This document shows positions 60,009-64,000 of a stretch of 64,000 nucleotides of DNA, one piece after another. The notes under the pieces were generated by a model. That model ran no database searches, was not told the DNA's origin, and saw nothing but the letters and a program-made list of their open reading frames with translations. The DNA is from Bradyrhizobium sp. cir1 (GTDB lineage Bacteria > Pseudomonadota > Alphaproteobacteria > Rhizobiales > Xanthobacteraceae), in the NCBI RefSeq assembly GCF_014198245.1, contig NZ_JACIHE010000013.1, positions 160,289 through 224,288 on the forward strand. Reading direction: 5' to 3'. The stretch's first letter is position 1; each line of letters starts with the position of its first letter. Position numbers and translations under genes: made by a program.

Positions 60009-60590
60009 ATGCTGAAACGTATCTACGACTGGTGCATCGACGCCGCCCACAAGCCCTACGCGCTCTGGATCATGGGAGCCGTGTCTTTCGCAGAAAGCTC
60101 CTTCTTTCCGGTCCCGCCGGATGTGATGCTGATCCCGATGTCGCTGGCGCGCCCGCAGCGCGCCTGGGTCTATGCCACGGTCTGTACCGCGACGTCTGTG
60201 CTCGGCGGCATCCTCGGCTATGCCATCGGCGCGCTTCTCTACGACTCGCTAGGTCACTGGCTGATCCAGCTCTACGGGCTCGGCGATCAGGTCGAGGGCT
60301 TCCGCGCCAAATACGCCGAATGGGGCGCCGTGATCATCCTGCTCAAGGGCCTGACACCGATCCCCTACAAGCTCGTCACCATCACCTCGGGCTTTGCCGG
60401 CTACAATCTGCTGCTGTTCGTCCTGTTCTCCGTTATTGCGCGCGGTGGACGCTTCTTCATCGTAGCGATCCTGCTCAACCGCTACGGCGACTGGATCCGG
60501 CACAAGCTCGAGGAGCGTCTCGGCTTGTGGGTGGCGATCGGCGCCGCGCTGCTGGTGCTCGGCTTCGTGGTGGCGGTCAAGCTGATCTGA
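60009..60590 (+). CDS. YqaA/DedA family inner-membrane protein
   Basis: A 193-residue polytopic protein with SFAESSFFPVPPDVMLIPM and KGLTPIPYKLVTITSGFAGYN, the paired motifs of the YqaA/DedA (SNARE-associated) family, and about five helices. These proteins affect envelope integrity or lipid-carrier handling in other bacteria. The start at 60009 is preferred to 59988 because the family begins MLKRIYDW. It is 57 bases after hisE in the same direction. Confidence 0.88.
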   Translation: MLKRIYDWCIDAAHKPYALWIMGAVSFAESSFFPVPPDVMLIPMSLARPQRAWVYATVCTATSVLGGILGYAIGALLYDSLGHWLIQLYGLGDQVEGFRAKYAEWGAVIILLKGLTPIPYKLVTITSGFAGYNLLLFVLFSVIARGGRFFIVAILLNRYGDWIRHKLEERLGLWVAIGAALLVLGFVVAVKLI

Positions 60591-60637
60591 AACCTCCACG
60601 CTTTGCCGCTGCGCCGGCTTCGGCTACGATTGCCGCC

Positions 60638-61177
60638 ATGATGGTTCGATCCGGCAATCCGGCCGCGCGGCTCGGGGCGCTGATATCAGCAGTGGTGCTG
60701 ATCCTGCTCGGTGCCGGCGAGGCGGGTTGGCCGCAATCCCGGCCGTCGTCGCTCGGCCTCCAGGAGCCGGGGCCACAGGCCGCGCCGCCGTTGTCGACGC
60801 CAGCTCCATCGGCGCCGCCGGCGGGCGAGGAGAATCCCGGGCTGATCAACGAAATGGGCAAGCTGTTCGGCAAGCTGCCCTCGATCCTGCCGCCGATCAA
60901 AAGCCCCAGCGAAACCATGAATGACCTGTCGCGGCTGGCCAAGCCCTCGACCATGGTGTCGGGGCGCGTGGTCTGCCCGGTCTCGTCGAACGGCGCGCCC
61001 GACTGCAAGCAGGCCGCCGACCAGCTCTGCCAGGGCAAGGGTTACAAGGAAGGCAAGAGCCTCAACGCCGACTCCGCCGAGAAATGCTCGGCCAAGGTTC
61101 TCATCCCGGGCAGGCAACGCAAAGCGGACGACTGCCGCACCGATACTTTCGTGACCAGCGCGCTGTGCCAGAACTGA
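60638..61177 (+). CDS. Secreted proline-rich cysteine protein of unknown function
   Basis: A 179-residue protein with a signal or anchor segment (LGALISAVVLILLGAGEAG), a proline-rich linker (EPGPQAAPPLSTPAPSAPP), and a C-terminal domain with six cysteines (VVCPVSS, PDCKQA, QLCQGK, EKCSAK, DDCRTD, ALCQN), suggesting three disulfides. It is 47 bases after the YqaA-like gene. No family is recognised. Confidence 0.72.
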   Translation: MMVRSGNPAARLGALISAVVLILLGAGEAGWPQSRPSSLGLQEPGPQAAPPLSTPAPSAPPAGEENPGLINEMGKLFGKLPSILPPIKSPSETMNDLSRLAKPSTMVSGRVVCPVSSNGAPDCKQAADQLCQGKGYKEGKSLNADSAEKCSAKVLIPGRQRKADDCRTDTFVTSALCQN

Positions 61178-61213
61178 CGTGATGGCCTCGCGCGCATGCA
61201 ACAAGGAGCGCCC

Positions 61214-62614
<1,401 letters not shown>

Positions 62615-62630
62615 GGGATGGTCTCTCCTC

Positions 62631-62740
62631 TCGTCATTCCGGGGCGACGAGCACGTCGAGCCCGGAATCCATCGTGCCTCAGCGCGAATAGAGAAATGGA
62701 TTCCGGGTTCGCGCCAAGAGGCGCGCCCCGGAAAGACGGC
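62631..62740. repeat. Palindromic intergenic repeat, CGTCATTCCGGGGCG type
   Basis: Left arm TCGTCATTCCGGGGCGACGAGC with CCCGGAATCCAT; right arm ATGGATTCCGGGTTCGCGCC and GCGCGCCCCGGAAAGACGGCGA. Same family as 35711–35779 but longer. It lies between aspA and the nitronate monooxygenase. Confidence 0.83.
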
Positions 62741-62877
62741 GAGAGGAATTCCGCTGCTTGGAATTGCGGCAGCTGCATCCGCTGCGGCGCCAAAACGCAA
62801 TACTTGACAGTGGAAAGATTGCCTTGTTGGTATGGCTCCCAACTTCGATTTGACCGCCAGAAGAGGATCGTTCCGCA

Positions 62878-63846
62878 ATGTCCATGCCTGCCTTGTTCAA
62901 GGGGCGCCTGTCGATCCCCGTGATCGGCTCGCCGCTCTTCATCATCTCGGTGCCCGATCTCGTGATCGCGCAGTGCAAGGCGGGTGTGGTCGGCTCGTTT
63001 CCGGCGCTGAACGCGCGGCCGCCGGAGCTGCTCGACGAATGGCTGGCGCGGATCACCGAAGAGCTCGCGGCCTATGACCGCGCGCATCCCGACAAGCCGT
63101 CGGCGCCGTTTGCGGTGAACCAGATCGTGCACAAGTCGAACAACCGGCTCGATCACGACATGCAGCTGTGCGCCAAGTACAAGGTGCCGATGATCATCTC
63201 TTCGCTCGGCGCGCGCGAGGAGCTGAACCAGGCCGTGTACGGCTGGGGCGGCATCGTCTTCCACGACGTGATCAACCAGAAATTTGCGCACAAGGCGATC
63301 GAGAAGGGCGCGGACGGCCTGATTCTGGTCGCGGCCGGCGCCGGCGGTCATGCCGGCACCATCTCGCCGCTGGCTTTCGTCGCCGAGACGCGAAAGTGGT
63401 TCGACGGCCCGATCGCGCTGTCGGGCGCCATCGGCAACGGTAGGGCGATCCGCGCCGCGCGCATCTTAGGTGCCGACTTCGCTTATATCGGCTCGGCCTT
63501 CATCGCGACCAAGGAGGCCAATGCGGTCGAGAAGTACAAGGAGATGATCGCGGGCTCGAGCGCCGACGACATCGTCTACTCCAACCTCTTCACCGGCGTG
63601 CACGGCAATTACCTGAAGCCGTCGATCCTCGCCGCCGGCATGGATCCGGAAAACCTGCCGACCTCCGATCCGTCCAAGATGAATTTCGGCACCGACGCCT
63701 CCGGCGAGCGTGCCAAGCCGAAGGCGTGGAAGGAGATCTGGGGCTCGGGCCAGGGCATCGGCAGCATCGAGGGCATCGTGCCCGCCGCCGAGCTGATCGC
63801 GCGCTTCAAGAAGGAATACGACGAAGCGATCGATCCGCCGTTGTGA
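62878..63846 (+). CDS. Nitronate monooxygenase family protein (FMN)
   Basis: A 322-residue FMN enzyme of the nitronate monooxygenase/2-nitropropane dioxygenase superfamily. GSPLFIISVPDLVIAQCKAGVVGSFPALNARP is the N-terminal barrel, LVAAGAGGHAGTISPL is the FMN-phosphate signature and LSGAIGNGRAIRAARILGADFAYIGSAF binds the flavin. The candidate catalytic His is in this GGHAG loop. It oxidises alkyl nitronates; natural substrates may include propionate-3-nitronate, a plant toxin. The preferred start is MSMPALFKG. Confidence 0.9.
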   Translation: MSMPALFKGRLSIPVIGSPLFIISVPDLVIAQCKAGVVGSFPALNARPPELLDEWLARITEELAAYDRAHPDKPSAPFAVNQIVHKSNNRLDHDMQLCAKYKVPMIISSLGAREELNQAVYGWGGIVFHDVINQKFAHKAIEKGADGLILVAAGAGGHAGTISPLAFVAETRKWFDGPIALSGAIGNGRAIRAARILGADFAYIGSAFIATKEANAVEKYKEMIAGSSADDIVYSNLFTGVHGNYLKPSILAAGMDPENLPTSDPSKMNFGTDASGERAKPKAWKEIWGSGQGIGSIEGIVPAAELIARFKKEYDEAIDPPL

Positions 63847-63872
63847 AGTCCTGGCGTCCTGCCTCTCTCACC

Positions 63873-63920
63873 TGTCGTCCCGGACAAGCGAGCAAGGCGA
63901 GCGCAGATCCGGGACCCATA
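63873..63920. repeat. Left half of palindromic repeat, TGTCGTCCCGGACAAGCG type
   Basis: TGTCGTCCCGGACAAGCGAG followed by GATCCGGGACCCATA matches the left arm of 40195–40352. The right arm is probably beyond the window end, as the last 80 bases contain no gene. Confidence 0.75.
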
Positions 63921-64000
63921 TGTGGACGGCCCCCGTGGCACAAGAGCATTTTGAGGTTTGATCGGATCGCTTGCATCCATATGTCCGGCCTGTCGATGCG

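Overview
The window is chromosomal DNA of a high-GC alphaproteobacterium. It is almost certainly Bradyrhizobium or a close relative in the Nitrobacteraceae. This rests on the hisD–UPF0262–phosphatase–maf–yacG–tRNA-Phe block, the ispH–thrB–rnhA operon, a TrcR-type regulator, a FixK/FNR-type box and many Bradyrhizobium-style intergenic palindromic repeats. I see no phage, plasmid, insertion sequence, CRISPR array or rRNA operon. The genus is inferred from gene content, not from a database search.

Layout. 1–2300: the 3' end of plsY, a small cyclic-nucleotide-binding protein, then about 1.1 kb without a convincing gene, holding repeats. 2302–9257: tRNA-Thr(GGT), a small conserved protein, a cyclic-nucleotide-binding/thioredoxin-reductase-like fusion, an EthD-type protein, a membrane protein, an alpha/beta hydrolase, and a TetR regulator divergent from two NAD(P)-binding proteins with a clear candidate operator between them. 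9339–13585: the housekeeping block DUF2948–hisD–UPF0262–phosphatase–maf–yacG–tRNA-Phe, from which the usual murA and infA are missing. 13683–20468: cupin, GAF/class III cyclase, a Tat-exported PLP enzyme, a heme-barrel protein, a DHFR-like reductase and an amine oxidase. 20518–31473: small secreted proteins, an isochorismatase-like hydrolase, a DUF3088 protein, an acyl-CoA synthetase with oleate hydratase, a histidine kinase with a periplasmic binding-protein sensor, a TPR protein, an aldo/keto reductase and a thioesterase.

31529–44292: Nudix CoA pyrophosphatase, a secreted protein with a lytic-transglycosylase-like motif, a TAXI–TRAP transporter set (binding protein, fused permease, DUF1850 protein) followed by a dehydrogenase, two membrane proteins and two tandem TPR/LprI-like paralogues. 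44713–51520: propionyl-CoA synthetase, a lipoprotein, OmpW behind a FixK/FNR-type box, TrcR, and the ispH–thrB–rnhA operon. 51657–63846: peroxiredoxin, long-chain acyl-CoA ligase, penicillin-binding carboxypeptidase, NdvA-like glucan exporter, a periplasmic binding protein, hisE, a DedA-like protein, aspartase and a nitronate monooxygenase.

Themes. Fatty-acid and short-chain acid metabolism recurs (three acyl-CoA synthetases, oleate hydratase, thioesterase, CoA pyrophosphatase). So does envelope work (PlsY, carboxypeptidase, NdvA, OmpW, possible transglycosylase, LprI-like proteins). Cyclic-nucleotide signalling appears three times: two proteins with cyclic-nucleotide-binding domains and one cyclase that lacks the usual catalytic arginine. 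The best leads are that cyclase, the disulfide-less reductase fusion, the cryptic transglycosylase-like secreted protein, the orphan kinase and several unassigned inverted-repeat operators.
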